64,000 nucleotides of DNA from JANQPC01 sp039208375 (lineage in GTDB: Bacteria; Pseudomonadota; Alphaproteobacteria; Rhodobacterales; Rhodobacteraceae), in assembly GCA_039208375.1 (NCBI GenBank), contig JBCCRC010000003.1:25308-89307 (forward strand), in the 5' to 3' direction. This document shows positions 41,851-50,900 of the stretch, one piece after another; position 1 is the first letter of the stretch; each line of letters begins with the position of its first letter. The notes under the pieces are model-generated. The model was not told where the DNA came from and did not search any database. It saw only the letters and a program-made list of their open reading frames with translations. Both the position numbers and the translations under genes were made by a program.

Positions 41851-42810
41851 CCAAGGCATCCGCGCCATGACGGGCCCCAGAAAGAGATCGCCAATCAGCG
41901 GGCGGAGGCGGCCGGCAAGCTCGGCCGGCAGCGCCCCTAGCACGTCGCGGCGCGCGGTCAGCGAGATCCGGCGCGAAAGCGGCGGCAGTGGCAAAGCAAT
42001 CACATCGGCACGGTCGCGGAACCGGCCCGCGCGCATGAAGCCCAGAGGTGTCAGGATCGTCCACCCCGCGCCCTCGGCCACCATGGCGAGAATGGCGTGG
42101 TAGCTGTCAAGCTCATAGCGGTGCCGTAGCGCCAAGTTCTCGCGCGCCAGATGGGTGGCGATCTGACGGCCCATGAGGTGGCGCGTGGTGTAGCGGATGA
42201 GGGGCAGCGCGCGGAGGGTTTCGAGCGGATCGGCCCCCTCCGGCACCGCGCCTTTCGGGATCGCGGCGACGAAGGGCTCTTCCAGCAGTGGATGCACCTC
42301 CATCCACGCCGCGGGCGCGGCGTGTTCTGCGGCAACGATGACATCAAGCACCCGTGTTTCAAGAAGGTCGTAGAGCCGGTGACTGGCGCCGGTTTCCAAC
42401 AAAAAGCGCGTACGCGTGAGGGTGTCGCCCATCTCTGCCAAAAGCTGGGGTGTCACATCGGCATCGAAGTCCTCGATCATGCCGAGGTTGAAGCGCGACA
42501 GGCGCGACAGATCGTTCATCGCAAGCTCGGCGCGTGCCTCCGCCGCTTCGCTCAAAATTGATTGCGCGCGGGCGAGGAAAAGATTGCCAGCGGGGGTGAG
42601 CGTAAGGGGCCGGGCAGAGCGGTCAAGCAAGGTGGCGCCGAGGGCTGTTTCGAGATTGGTAAGTTGCTGGCTGATCGAAGAGGCCGAAGCGCCGAGTCGC
42701 CGGGCGGCGGCGGAGATCGAGCGCTCTTCGGCGGTGGCAGCGAAGACCTCAATGCCCCAGAGCGTGATTTTTCCCGGTGCGTCGACCACGCGCCCCCCAA
42801 TACCATTCAT
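41824..42810 (-). CDS. LysR-family transcriptional regulator
   Basis: 328 residues. N-terminal winged HTH: VFAATAEERSISAAARRLGA, SASSISQQLTNLETALGATL, followed by a LysR substrate domain (DVIVAAEHAAPAAWMEVHPL; YELDSYHAILAMVAEGAGWT). Divergent from the class III aminotransferase at 43052 over 241 bases and convergent with the DegT gene. It likely controls one or both, sensing the amine or a glutamylated intermediate. An acidic lead of 15 residues precedes the HTH; a later start is possible. Confidence 0.92.
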   Translation of the reverse strand: MNGIGGRVVDAPGKITLWGIEVFAATAEERSISAAARRLGASASSISQQLTNLETALGATLLDRSARPLTLTPAGNLFLARAQSILSEAAEARAELAMNDLSRLSRFNLGMIEDFDADVTPQLLAEMGDTLTRTRFLLETGASHRLYDLLETRVLDVIVAAEHAAPAAWMEVHPLLEEPFVAAIPKGAVPEGADPLETLRALPLIRYTTRHLMGRQIATHLARENLALRHRYELDSYHAILAMVAEGAGWTILTPLGFMRAGRFRDRADVIALPLPPLSRRISLTARRDVLGALPAELAGRLRPLIGDLFLGPVMARMPWLSDSLRVL

Positions 42811-43051
42811 GGCCCGTTTGGGCCGAAGCTAGCGGGTGTGCCATTGGGGAGCAAACGCTGGAGCCAGCGCCGAACCCGTGGCCTTTCGCCGGCCCCACGG
42901 ATTATTCTGAGACAGAAAAAGTACAAAATGGCGCCTGTCGGCACGCCGGGCGCGGCACGTCGGCGCGCGGGTCCGGCGATCTGGCGGGTGGCCGATTGAT
43001 GCGCGAGGCGCCCGCGGCTAGCGTGGCAAAGCAGTGATCAGGAGTGCTCCG

Positions 43052-44419
43052 ATGCCCGATGATGCGCCTAATAGCTGGGAATCCCGCGCCGATGCCTATT
43101 CGCTTTACGGCTTCACGGATCTGCCGACGATCCGGGACAGGGGCGCGGTGGTGCTGACCCATGGGGAAGGCCCCTACATTTTCGATGTGCATGGCCGAAA
43201 ATACCTCGATGCCAATTCGGGGCTTTGGAACATGGTCGCAGGCTTCGATCACGCAGGCCTGCGCGCCGCCGCGCAGGCGCAATATGATCGCTTCCCGGGG
43301 TATCACGCCTTTTTCGGGCGGATGGCGGATGTGACCGTGGCGCTGTCTGAACGGCTCGTAGACGTTTCGCCATTCGAACGCGGTCGGGTGTTTTATACCA
43401 ATTCGGGCAGCGAAGCGAATGATACGCTGGTGAAAATGCTATGGTTTCTGGCGCGTGCTGAGGGGCAGCCGGGGCGGCGTAAGATCCTGACCCGCGTGAA
43501 CGGCTATCACGGGGTGACGGTGGTGGCGGCCTCGATGACGGGCAAGCCCTATAATGGGCTTTTTGGCCTGCCGCTCGACGGGTTCTTGCACCTCACCTGC
43601 CCACACTACTGGCGTGAGGGCGCCGAGGGAGAGAGTGAGGCGGATTTCGTGGCACGGCTGTCACGCGAGCTTGATGAGGTGATCGCGCGCGAGGGGCCGG
43701 ACACGATTGCCGCCTTCGTGGCCGAACCCGTGATGGGTGCCGGCGGGGCGATCCCGCCGCCTGAGGACTATTTCCGCACCATCGCACCGATCCTTAAGCG
43801 CCACGGCATTCCGCTGGTAGCCGATGAGGTTATCTGCGGCTTTGGCCGGACGGGCGAGGTTTGGGGATCTCAAACCTACGGATTCATGCCCGATGCGATC
43901 ATCGCATCAAAAGCAATGACGGCGGGTTATTTCCCGATGGGCGCAGTGATCTTAGGCCCAGAGCTTTCCGACCGGCTGCAGGCGGCGTCGGAGGCGGTGG
44001 AGGAGTTTCCGCACGGCTTCACCGGATCGGGCCATCCGGTGGGATCGGCGATTGCGCTTAAGGCGATCGATGTGATCGTGAACGAAGGGCTGTTGGAGAA
44101 TGTGAGGCGGTTGACACCGCGGTTTAAGGCTGGGCTCGCGGAGCTGGCCCAGAACCCCAACATTGGCGAGGCACGATCGAAGGGCCTGATGGGAGCGCTC
44201 GAGGCAGTGGCCGACAAGGCGACGAAAACGCCCTTCGCAGCCGATCTTTCGGTAAGCGAGCGGATCGCCAATACCTGCACCGACCACGGGCTGATCTGTC
44301 GGCCACTGGGGCAATCAATCGTGCTCTGCCCGCCCTTCATCATGAGCGATGCGCAGATGGATGAGATGTTCGATAAACTCGGCGCGGCGCTGTCTGCGGT
44401 GTTTGCGGAGGTCGCGTGA
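43052..44419 (+). CDS. Class III pyridoxal-phosphate aminotransferase
   Basis: 455 residues, omega-transaminase type. GPYIFDVHGRKYLDANSGLW, VFYTNSGSEANDTLVKMLWF, NGYHGVTVVAASMTGKPYN, PLVADEVICGFGRTGEVWGS (PLP Asp) and PLP Lys in AIIASKAMTAGYFPMGAVIL. Members use diamines, beta-alanine, taurine or omega-amino acids with pyruvate or 2-oxoglutarate. In this context it could take the GABA-like product of the gamma-glutamylamine route (PuuE role). AGGAG lies seven bases before the ATG at 43052; an in-frame start six codons up is not supported. Confidence 0.92.
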   Translation: MPDDAPNSWESRADAYSLYGFTDLPTIRDRGAVVLTHGEGPYIFDVHGRKYLDANSGLWNMVAGFDHAGLRAAAQAQYDRFPGYHAFFGRMADVTVALSERLVDVSPFERGRVFYTNSGSEANDTLVKMLWFLARAEGQPGRRKILTRVNGYHGVTVVAASMTGKPYNGLFGLPLDGFLHLTCPHYWREGAEGESEADFVARLSRELDEVIAREGPDTIAAFVAEPVMGAGGAIPPPEDYFRTIAPILKRHGIPLVADEVICGFGRTGEVWGSQTYGFMPDAIIASKAMTAGYFPMGAVILGPELSDRLQAASEAVEEFPHGFTGSGHPVGSAIALKAIDVIVNEGLLENVRRLTPRFKAGLAELAQNPNIGEARSKGLMGALEAVADKATKTPFAADLSVSERIANTCTDHGLICRPLGQSIVLCPPFIMSDAQMDEMFDKLGAALSAVFAEVA

Positions 44420-44426
44420 AGCGCGC

Positions 44427-44975
44427 CTACTTCGACATCTTCGCAAGCTGGGCCTGAAGATCGGAAAGCTGCTTCTTGATCGTGGCAAGATCGTTCTCGC
44501 CCTTCGCTTCGCCCTCATCCTCGGCATCGGGGGCAGACCAGCCGGACATGCCCCCTGTCATCGCATTGAGGAAGGCCGCCTGCTGCGCCTTCATCGCATC
44601 GTAGCCGGGCATGGCAGACATCGGGTTGGCAAGGTTCTCCATCATCTTCGATTGCCCGTCGCGCAGCATCTCGAAACTCATGGCGAGAAACTGCGGCACG
44701 ACCGATTGCGCCTGGCTTGTGTAGCTGCGCACCAGATCAGTAAGCACATCAAGGGGGAGCACATTTTCACCCCTGCTCTCATGCTCTGCGATAATCTGGA
44801 GCAGATATTGCCGGGTAAGATCATCGCCTGACTTGAGATCCACGATCTGCACTTCACGCCCATCGCGGATGAAGATCGCGATATCCTCAAGCGTTACATA
44901 GTCGCTCGTCTCGGTGTTGTAGAGGCGGCGGCTCGCATAGCGCTTGATAAGAAGCGGTTGGGGGCTGTCGGCCAC
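44427..44975 (-). CDS. phaR: Polyhydroxyalkanoate synthesis regulator PhaR
   Basis: DNA-binding repressor that senses PHB granules and controls phasin genes. 182 residues: the conserved N-terminal PHB/PHA accumulation regulator domain (LLIKRYASRRLYNTETSDYV, TLEDIAIFIRDGREVQIVDL), the C-terminal part of the core (DVLTDLVRSYTSQAQSVVPQ), and a Gln/Ala tail with a coiled coil (TIKKQLSDLQAQLAKM). GTG start at 44975 with GGGAGG upstream. No phaC, phaP or phaZ is in the window, so the regulator stands alone here. Confidence 0.95.
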   Translation of the reverse strand: MADSPQPLLIKRYASRRLYNTETSDYVTLEDIAIFIRDGREVQIVDLKSGDDLTRQYLLQIIAEHESRGENVLPLDVLTDLVRSYTSQAQSVVPQFLAMSFEMLRDGQSKMMENLANPMSAMPGYDAMKAQQAAFLNAMTGGMSGWSAPDAEDEGEAKGENDLATIKKQLSDLQAQLAKMSK

Positions 44976-45197
44976 AGCGGTGCCTCCCGGCGTTTCTTTG
45001 CGGTGCAGAGAAGCTTACGGCGTTGCAGCGAAAAAAGAAAGAGCCCGCCCGCGCAAGTGGGCGCAGCCCGACTTCAAGGCCCCGGGCCCGGCCGGAAGCG
45101 TCTAGGCGGTGTAACCAACAGTGAAAGCAGTCGATGGCCGGGTCGCCTTGATCACGTCAGTCTACACGCCGCCTCGATCCGGAGTGACAACGAGGTG

Positions 45198-45590
45198 CTA
45201 GCCACAGGGCATATCGCGCAGCATCTTTTTAGAACCCCAGGCCGCCCGCAGGAGCCGCGGCTTCATCGCATCGGGGTATCCTAGATCGAAGTTGGGGATC
45301 AGGCCGCAGGTCTTGTTGCCCCCCGTTTGAGGATGCTTTCGTTGTTCGCCTGCAGGATCGCGAGGTGGGCGGAGTAAAAGGCCATGGCGGCGGAGGAATC
45401 GGGGCTGGTGCGCCTGCCTGATTCCGCTTGACGCACCTGTGTTGGTATCGCAGGCCAAACCTATTGCGATGGATCGCGAAGCGCGACGGATGCGTTGCGG
45501 CTGGTGTGAAAAGCGGCGATGGATGCCGGTGAGATCAGTGGGCTGCCGACCGGGGCCTCGACCGCAATCGTTTCGGCGAAGTTCAGGTGC
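45198..45590 (-). pseudogene. Probable decayed gene of unknown family
   Basis: Coding-like codons (GC-rich third positions) run down the minus strand in one frame, broken by a TAG at 45463-45461 and then by a frame change near 45324 at a run of six Gs. Reading across both gives pieces such as AMAFYSAHLAILQANNESIL then GLIPNFDLGYPDAMKPRLLR and WGSKKMLRDMPCG, stop at 45198. The frame change could be a sequencing error, the TAG less so. I know no family for it. The rest of 44976-45688 shows no other gene; a plus-strand frame at 45519-45731 is a competing but weaker reading. Confidence 0.4.
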
Positions 45591-45688
45591 GCAGCGCTCG
45601 ACGTCGCGGAGGGTGCGGATGGTGAGGCCCCTCTTACAGTAATGGCGGCGCTGATTGAGAGGCTCGCACCGGGAACAGATCGCGCAGA

Positions 45689-46573
45689 ATGCACGTATCA
45701 GCAGCAACAGCGCGCGGCGCAAATCTTATAGGCGCCGCTTGGATGGTGGCCGCAATGGCGCTTTTTGCGGTGGAGGACGTGTTCCTGAAGGTGGCCGCAG
45801 CAGCGCTGCCTGTGGGGCAGATCCTGATCCTTTTCGGTTTGGGAGGCGCCGCGGTGTTTGCGGTGGTGGCCCGCATTCGAGGCGCGCGGCTTTTCGTGGC
45901 AGAGGCGGCGGCGCCCGCGATGCGGGTGCGGGCCGTATTCGAAATCTTCGGACGGCTTTTTTACGTACTCGCCCTCGCCCTTACCCCGCTTTCGGCGACA
46001 ACGGTGATCCTGCAGGCCACGCCGATCGTGGTGGTAGCGGGCGCAGCGCTCTTTTTTGGGGAAACGGTGGTGTGGCGGCGCTGGTCGGCAATCGGGATCG
46101 GGCTTCTGGGCGTGATCGTGATCCTGCAGCCGGGGACGGCTGGGTTCTCGGCACTCTCAATCCTCGCAGTACTGGGAATGCTGGGCTTTGCGGCACGGGA
46201 TCTGGCGAGCCGCGCGGCCCCGGCGGCGCTTGGCACAGCGGTTCTGGGCTTCTACGGCTTTCTCGCAGTGGCAGCGGCAGGTGCGCTGTTTTCGCTATGG
46301 GATCGCGCGCCCTTTGTCTGGCCGCCTGCGCCCGTGGCCGGAACAATGGCCTGCGTGGTGATCGCGGGCACAGCGGCCTATGGCTGCCTGATGCGGGCGA
46401 TGCGTACTGGCGATGTGTCCGCCGTAACCCCCTTTCGCTACACGCGGCTTCTGTTCGGGATTGGCTTTGGCGTGGCGTTGTTCGGGGAAGAGGTTACGGG
46501 CTCGATGATGCTGGGCTCGGCACTGATCGTGGCCTCGGGGATGTTCATCCTCTGGCGGGGACGGGCGGCTTAA
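45689..46573 (+). CDS. EamA/DMT-family transporter
   Basis: 294 residues with ten hydrophobic helices and two EamA repeats: GAAWMVAAMALFAVEDVFLK, FYVLALALTPLSATTVILQA, and in the second half MRTGDVSAVTPFRYTRLLFG. Family members export amino acids, nucleosides or drugs. The ATG at 45689 has no strong ribosome site. Its promoter would lie in the decayed gene. Three bases separate nothing functional from the downstream convergent GntR gene, whose stop is 37 bases on. Confidence 0.88.
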   Translation: MHVSAATARGANLIGAAWMVAAMALFAVEDVFLKVAAAALPVGQILILFGLGGAAVFAVVARIRGARLFVAEAAAPAMRVRAVFEIFGRLFYVLALALTPLSATTVILQATPIVVVAGAALFFGETVVWRRWSAIGIGLLGVIVILQPGTAGFSALSILAVLGMLGFAARDLASRAAPAALGTAVLGFYGFLAVAAAGALFSLWDRAPFVWPPAPVAGTMACVVIAGTAAYGCLMRAMRTGDVSAVTPFRYTRLLFGIGFGVALFGEEVTGSMMLGSALIVASGMFILWRGRAA

Positions 46574-46610
46574 CGGGCGACGGCGCCACTTGTGGCCTTG
46601 TTCCGCGCCA

Positions 46611-47378
46611 CTAGCGGCTTTGCTCGTGCTCGAAGCGTTTTTGCGCGACTTCCTCGTTGCGGTCGGATTTCTGCTTTGTCAGAAGCGCCGTTTCCACATA
46701 ATCAAGATGTGCGGCCACCGCGCCGCGCGCGGCCGCAGGATCACGGGCCTGCAGCGCTGCATTAATGGCTCGGTGCTGATCCAGAAGGCTGTCGCGGGTC
46801 ATACGCTGCTGGAACATGATCTGGCGATTAAAGAAGATGCCTTCCTGCAAAAGATCAAACATCGAACGCATGATGTGCAGCATGACAACGTTGTGACAGG
46901 CCTCGACAATCGCCATATGGAATTCGGCGTCAAGCGCGGCTTCCTCGCTCGGATCGCGCTTGGAATGAGCCTTTTCCATCTTGCGAAAGATTGTATCGAT
47001 CACCTTGAGGTCTGTATCCGAGCCAAGAAGGGCCGCCCGCTCGATCGCAAGCCCCTCCATATCCCGGCGGAAGGCGAGGTAATCGAAGACCGCGTCGTCA
47101 TGGGTGGAAAAGAGCCGCGTCAGCGCGGGTGAATACTGCGCGCCGAGGCCCTCGGCAACGTAGATGCCCGAACCCGGTTTGGTTTCGAGCAGCCCATTTC
47201 CCTGAAGGTCGGAGATTGCTTCGCGCAGCGAAGGGCGCGACACGCCCATGCGCTCGGCCATTTCACGTTCGGAGGGCAGGCGCTCGCCGGGGCGGAGAAT
47301 GCCCCGCAGGATCAGAAGTTCGATCTGGCGAACCACTGCATACGCCAGCTTTTCCGACTGGACCTTTTCGAACGGCAT
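46611..47378 (-). CDS. GntR-family regulator, FadR subfamily
   Basis: 255 residues. Winged HTH (LAYAVVRQIELLILRGILRP, GERLPSEREMAERMGVSRPS, LREAISDLQGNGLLETKPGS) and an all-helical FCD ligand domain with the metal His/Asp set (AALDAEFHMAIVEACHN; LLDQHRAINAALQARD). It resembles PdhR/LldR-type regulators that respond to small carboxylates. An inverted repeat 17 bases before its ATG suggests autoregulation. Target genes are not obvious in the window. Confidence 0.92.
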   Translation of the reverse strand: MPFEKVQSEKLAYAVVRQIELLILRGILRPGERLPSEREMAERMGVSRPSLREAISDLQGNGLLETKPGSGIYVAEGLGAQYSPALTRLFSTHDDAVFDYLAFRRDMEGLAIERAALLGSDTDLKVIDTIFRKMEKAHSKRDPSEEAALDAEFHMAIVEACHNVVMLHIMRSMFDLLQEGIFFNRQIMFQQRMTRDSLLDQHRAINAALQARDPAAARGAVAAHLDYVETALLTKQKSDRNEEVAQKRFEHEQSR

Positions 47379-47394
47379 GATTCCTCGCGCGATT

Positions 47395-47411
47395 GGTCAA
47401 AAGATATGACC
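47395..47411. promoter_or_regulatory. Candidate operator of the FadR-type regulator
   Basis: GGTCA and TGACC arms with seven bases between, 17 bases upstream of the regulator ATG. Resembles the TGGTnnnACCA operators of FadR-subfamily proteins, with a wider spacer. Confidence 0.45.
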
Positions 47412-47505
47412 GCCTGTTACAGGCGGCAAGGAAAATGCGCGTATCGGTTGATGGAAAGCGCCGGGCCGCAGGCGTTCTTCCGTGGCGGCCCGGCTGGTCC
47501 CGCGA

Positions 47506-48159
47506 TCAGTTTTCGCGGATCGTGATATCGACGCGACGGTTTGCAGCACGGCCTTCGGCGGTGGCGTTAGTGGCGATCGGCTGATCTTCCCCAGCGCCAA
47601 AGGTGCGGATCCGCGCCTGCGGCACACCGGCCTGGATCAGCACCGAGGCCACCGCATTGGCGCGGCGGAGCGACAGATCGCGGTTGTAAGACACGCTGCC
47701 CACCTCATCGGTGTGGCCGGTGACTTCGACTGTCGTTTCGGGATAGCGGCGCAGGCTTTCGGCAAGTGTGAGAAGATCGGAGCGCAGGCCAGGCTGCACA
47801 ACGGCGCTATCGAAGTCAAACAGGATATCCTGCGGCATTCGCACGATCAGCGCATCGCCTGTGCGGATCACACCGATATCACCATCAAGATCGCGGCGGA
47901 GTTCTTCGGCTTGCTTATCTAGGATATTTCCCACGATTGCGCCGCCGGCGGCGCCGATCGCGGCGCCGATGGCCGCGTTTTCGAGGCGGTCATCGTTATC
48001 ACTGATGCCGCCAATTACGCCGCCGATGACGGCGCCAGTGATGGCGCCCTGGCGCGTACGCTCCAGCTCGCCGCCGGGGCCGGTGGTTGTTGTCGTGCAA
48101 CCGGCGATGAAGAGAAGCCCTGCAGCCGAGAGCAGGAGGTGGGAATTCATGCGTGTCAT
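47506..48159 (-). CDS. OmpA-family outer-membrane lipoprotein
   Basis: 217 residues. Lipoprotein signal with lipobox LLFIAGC, a Gly-zipper segment (AVIGGVIGGISDND; AAIGAAIGAAGGAIVGNILD) that can insert in or span membrane, and a C-terminal OmpA peptidoglycan-binding domain (FDFDSAVVQPGLRSDLLTLA, VEVTGHTDEVGSVSYNRDLS, RRANAVASVLIQAGV). It should tether the outer membrane to the wall. Start 48159 or 48150; AAGG lies upstream of the second. The same strand continues from the AraC-Ogt gene but with a 114-base gap. Confidence 0.93.
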   Translation of the reverse strand: MTRMNSHLLLSAAGLLFIAGCTTTTTGPGGELERTRQGAITGAVIGGVIGGISDNDDRLENAAIGAAIGAAGGAIVGNILDKQAEELRRDLDGDIGVIRTGDALIVRMPQDILFDFDSAVVQPGLRSDLLTLAESLRRYPETTVEVTGHTDEVGSVSYNRDLSLRRANAVASVLIQAGVPQARIRTFGAGEDQPIATNATAEGRAANRRVDITIREN

Positions 48160-48243
48160 TACCTTCGTGTCCTCACAGGTGTGTTCGGCACATCTCCGCC
48201 CCCGCCATAGCTTATCGCGGGGGGGAGGTGCAGGGGAAAAACC

Positions 48244-48252
48244 TGTGGATAA
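48244..48252 (-). promoter_or_regulatory. Perfect DnaA-box consensus
   Basis: TTATCCACA on the minus strand, alone, 85 bases before the OmpA lipoprotein start. One box is not an origin; it may be chance or a DnaA-regulated promoter. Confidence 0.3.
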
Positions 48253-48273
48253 CGGCAATGTTCCGCCAGCCTG

Positions 48274-49128
48274 TCAGGCGGTTTCCGCCGACTCCCACGC
48301 CAGCATCGCGCGTTTGACCGGCAGGCCCCAGTGATAGCCGCCAAGCCCACCGGATTTGCGCAGGGCGCGGTGGCAGGGGATGAGCCAGCTGATGGGGTTG
48401 CGCCCCACCGCTGTGCCCACGGCCCGCACCGCCTTGGGGTGACCAATAACGCGGGCAATATCGGAATAGGTGGTGACATGGCCCGTCGGAATGCGCAGCA
48501 GCGCCTCCCACACCTTGATCTGGAAGGGGGCGCCGATGAGGAAGAGCGGCGCCTCTCCTTCGGCTTGGCGGAACGCGGCGGCCACCCACAGGGCAAGGCG
48601 CGCAGGGTCTTCCACATAAGTGGCCCTGGGCCATCTGGATTTGAGATCGGCCATCGCCGGCTCGGCCCCGGTTTCGGCAGCAAGGGCGATACCGCAGATG
48701 CCCTTTTCGGTGCCCATCACCAGAGTTGGGCCAAAGGGGCTTTCAAACCAGCCCCAAAAAATGGTGAGCCCGGCACCGCCCTTGGCATAGTCCCCGGGGC
48801 TCATCGCCTCCCATCTCAGAAAAAGATCATGGAGCCGCCCGCCGCCGGACAGGCCCACAGCATCAGCCGTCTCAAGCGTAGTGTGGCGTTCGGCCAGGAG
48901 CTGTTTGGCGTGATCAAGGGTAAGCCATTGCTGGAAGCGCTTGGGCGAGACACCAGCCCAACGGCTAAAAACACGCTGAAAATGGGCGGGGCTGAGGTTC
49001 ATTTCGCCAGCGATATCCTCCAGCGTAAGCTGGCGCCCGTCGGCGGCATCGATCCTGTCGATCGCGCGCCGCATCAGGCGATAGTAGTAGGCATTCTCAA
49101 CCTCGGGGTCGGCCACGGCCAGGTTCAT
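48274..49128 (-). CDS. AraC-type regulator fused to O6-methylguanine-DNA methyltransferase (Ada-like, no N-terminal Ada domain)
   Basis: 284 residues. Residues ~10-105: AraC HTH (LTLEDIAGEMNLSPAHFQRV; ETADAVGLSGGGRLHDLFLR). Residues ~110-280: Ogt/MGMT domain with IPTGHVTTYSDIARVIGHPK, the alkyl-acceptor Cys in WLIPCHRALRKSG and GLGGYHWGL. The zinc/Cys methyl-phosphotriester domain of E. coli Ada is missing, so the way it senses damage, if it is a regulator, must differ. ATG at 49128 has AAGGAG upstream. Divergent from nth, so two DNA-repair genes share a promoter region. Confidence 0.92.
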   Translation of the reverse strand: MNLAVADPEVENAYYYRLMRRAIDRIDAADGRQLTLEDIAGEMNLSPAHFQRVFSRWAGVSPKRFQQWLTLDHAKQLLAERHTTLETADAVGLSGGGRLHDLFLRWEAMSPGDYAKGGAGLTIFWGWFESPFGPTLVMGTEKGICGIALAAETGAEPAMADLKSRWPRATYVEDPARLALWVAAAFRQAEGEAPLFLIGAPFQIKVWEALLRIPTGHVTTYSDIARVIGHPKAVRAVGTAVGRNPISWLIPCHRALRKSGGLGGYHWGLPVKRAMLAWESAETA

Positions 49129-49244
49129 GGATCTGCTCCTTCGTACTGATCTCAACCTAGGCCCGCGCAGGGCGTGCCGCGACCCGATTCCTGCGCAACC
49201 GAAGCGCTTGTGGCCCTCGGCGCGACACGCCATAAGCCCGCGAG

Positions 49245-49889
49245 ATGGCCAAGCAACTGCCCTACCCTACCCTGTGCGAAATTTTCGCGCGTTTCGAGGC
49301 CGCCGAACCGGAGCCGAAGGGCGAGCTGGAGCATGTGAATGCCTACACCCTTGTCGTGGCCGTGGCGCTATCGGCGCAGTCCACCGATGCTGGGGTAAAC
49401 AAGGCCACACGAAAACTGTTCAAGATTGCCGATACGCCCGAGAAGATGCTCGCGCTTGGCGAAGCCGGGGTGATCGAGCACATCAAGACGATCGGTCTTT
49501 ACCGCAATAAGGCCAAGAACGTGATCAAGCTTTCGCGCATCCTGGTGGACGAATATGGCGGCGAGGTGCCCGCCTCGCGCGCGGCGCTTCAAAGCCTGCC
49601 CGGGGTCGGACGCAAAACGGCGAATGTGGTGCTGAACATGTGGTGGAGCCAGCCCACGCAGGCGGTGGACACGCATATCTTCCGCGTAGGCAACCGCACC
49701 GGCATCGCGCCGGGTAAGGATGTGACTGTTGTGGAGCGCGCGATTGAGGATAACGTACCCGCCCCCTATCAGCGCCATGCCCATCACTGGCTGATCCTGC
49801 ATGGGCGCTACGTGTGCAAGGCGCGAAAACCCTTGTGCACAACCTGCCTGATCAGCGATCTCTGCGCGTTTGAGGAGAAGACAATATGA
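49245..49889 (+). CDS. nth: Endonuclease III (DNA glycosylase/AP lyase)
   Basis: Base-excision repair of oxidised pyrimidines. 214 residues: LVVAVALSAQSTDAGVNKAT, the helix-hairpin-helix SLPGVGRKTANVVLN with catalytic Lys in VGRKTA, the catalytic Asp in AVDTHIFRVGNRTG, and the [4Fe-4S] cluster C-x6-C-x2-C-x5-C (VCKARKPLCTTCLISDLC). Stop overlaps the next start (ATGA). Confidence 0.97.
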   Translation: MAKQLPYPTLCEIFARFEAAEPEPKGELEHVNAYTLVVAVALSAQSTDAGVNKATRKLFKIADTPEKMLALGEAGVIEHIKTIGLYRNKAKNVIKLSRILVDEYGGEVPASRAALQSLPGVGRKTANVVLNMWWSQPTQAVDTHIFRVGNRTGIAPGKDVTVVERAIEDNVPAPYQRHAHHWLILHGRYVCKARKPLCTTCLISDLCAFEEKTI

Positions 49890-50878
49890 AAGAGTTCCAC
49901 GTTGTCGGCATCGGCAACGCGATGGTGGATATCCTCGCTGAGGAAAGCGAGGGGTTCCTCGCACAGAACGGCGTTCAGAAGGGGATCATGCAACTGATCG
50001 ACATGGATCGCGCGGTGGAGCTTTACGCGGCGGTAGGGCCCGCGCGTGAAATTTCTGGCGGGTCGGCCGCCAACACGATCGCCGGGATCGCACAACTTGG
50101 CGGGCGCACGGCCTATGTCGGTAAGGTGAAGGATGATCAGCTGGGGGCGATTTTCGCCCATGACCTTCGCGCACAAGGCGCAATTTATGAAACCCACATG
50201 GCCCCGAAAACCCATGACGACGAGACCGGGCGCTGCATCGTGATCGTGACGCCCGACGGCGAGCGCTCGATGAACACGTATCTCGGCGTCACCGAGCATC
50301 TTACCCCTGCGGACATCGACGAGGCGCAGATCGGGGGCGCTGAGTGGATCTATCTTGAAGGCTATCGCTTCGACGGCCCTGAAAGCCATGAAGCGTTCGC
50401 CAAGGCGATTGCAGCGGCCAAGCGCAGCGGCGGGCGCGTGGCGTTGACGCTTTCTGATCCGTTTTGCGTGGAACGGCACCGCAACGCCTTTCGAAAGATG
50501 ATCGCAGATGACATTGATCTGCTTTTCGCAAACCGCGCCGAGATCTGTTCGATGTATCACACGGATGATTACGAGGCAGCGCTTGCGAGGGGTGCGGGGG
50601 ATGTTGAGATCCTGGCCTGCACCGATGGTGAGAACGGCGCGTATATCCTGAATGGCGATGCGCGCTGGCACGCGCCGGCAGAAGCGGTTGAAATCGTCGA
50701 TGCCACCGGCGCCGGGGATCTTTTTGCGGGCGCGTTTCTTTGGGCGATCACCCATGGCTTTTCGTTGGAGACGGCCGGGCGCATGGGCTGCGTCGCCGCC
50801 TCGGAGGTGATCGGCCACATCGGCGCGCGGCCCGAAGCCGATTTGCGCGCGATGTTTCGGCAGCGAGGGCTGCTTTAG
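49886..50878 (+). CDS. PfkB-family carbohydrate/adenosine kinase
   Basis: 330 residues. PfkB signature 1 region GGSAANTIAGIAQLGGRTAY, signature 2 with the catalytic Asp (VEIVDATGAGDLFAGAFLWA), and ATP-side EILACTDGENGAYI. The N-terminus VVGIGNAMVDILAEESEGFL is that of the adenosine-kinase-like group common in alphaproteobacteria; sugar specificity cannot be proven. Co-transcribed with nth, a conserved pairing in Rhodobacterales as far as I recall. Ends just before a bidirectional terminator. Confidence 0.92.
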   Translation: MKEFHVVGIGNAMVDILAEESEGFLAQNGVQKGIMQLIDMDRAVELYAAVGPAREISGGSAANTIAGIAQLGGRTAYVGKVKDDQLGAIFAHDLRAQGAIYETHMAPKTHDDETGRCIVIVTPDGERSMNTYLGVTEHLTPADIDEAQIGGAEWIYLEGYRFDGPESHEAFAKAIAAAKRSGGRVALTLSDPFCVERHRNAFRKMIADDIDLLFANRAEICSMYHTDDYEAALARGAGDVEILACTDGENGAYILNGDARWHAPAEAVEIVDATGAGDLFAGAFLWAITHGFSLETAGRMGCVAASEVIGHIGARPEADLRAMFRQRGLL

Positions 50879-50900
50879 GCGGTCCGATTCCGGCAAAGAA

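Noticed and set aside
46611..46690. Terminator between the DMT transporter and the FadR-type gene
   Set aside because: Short GGCGCC/TGGCC repeats near 46580-46610 do not form a stable stem followed by Ts.
49808..50896. 362-codon minus-strand frame
   Set aside because: Antisense to the PfkB kinase and the end of nth; no family features.
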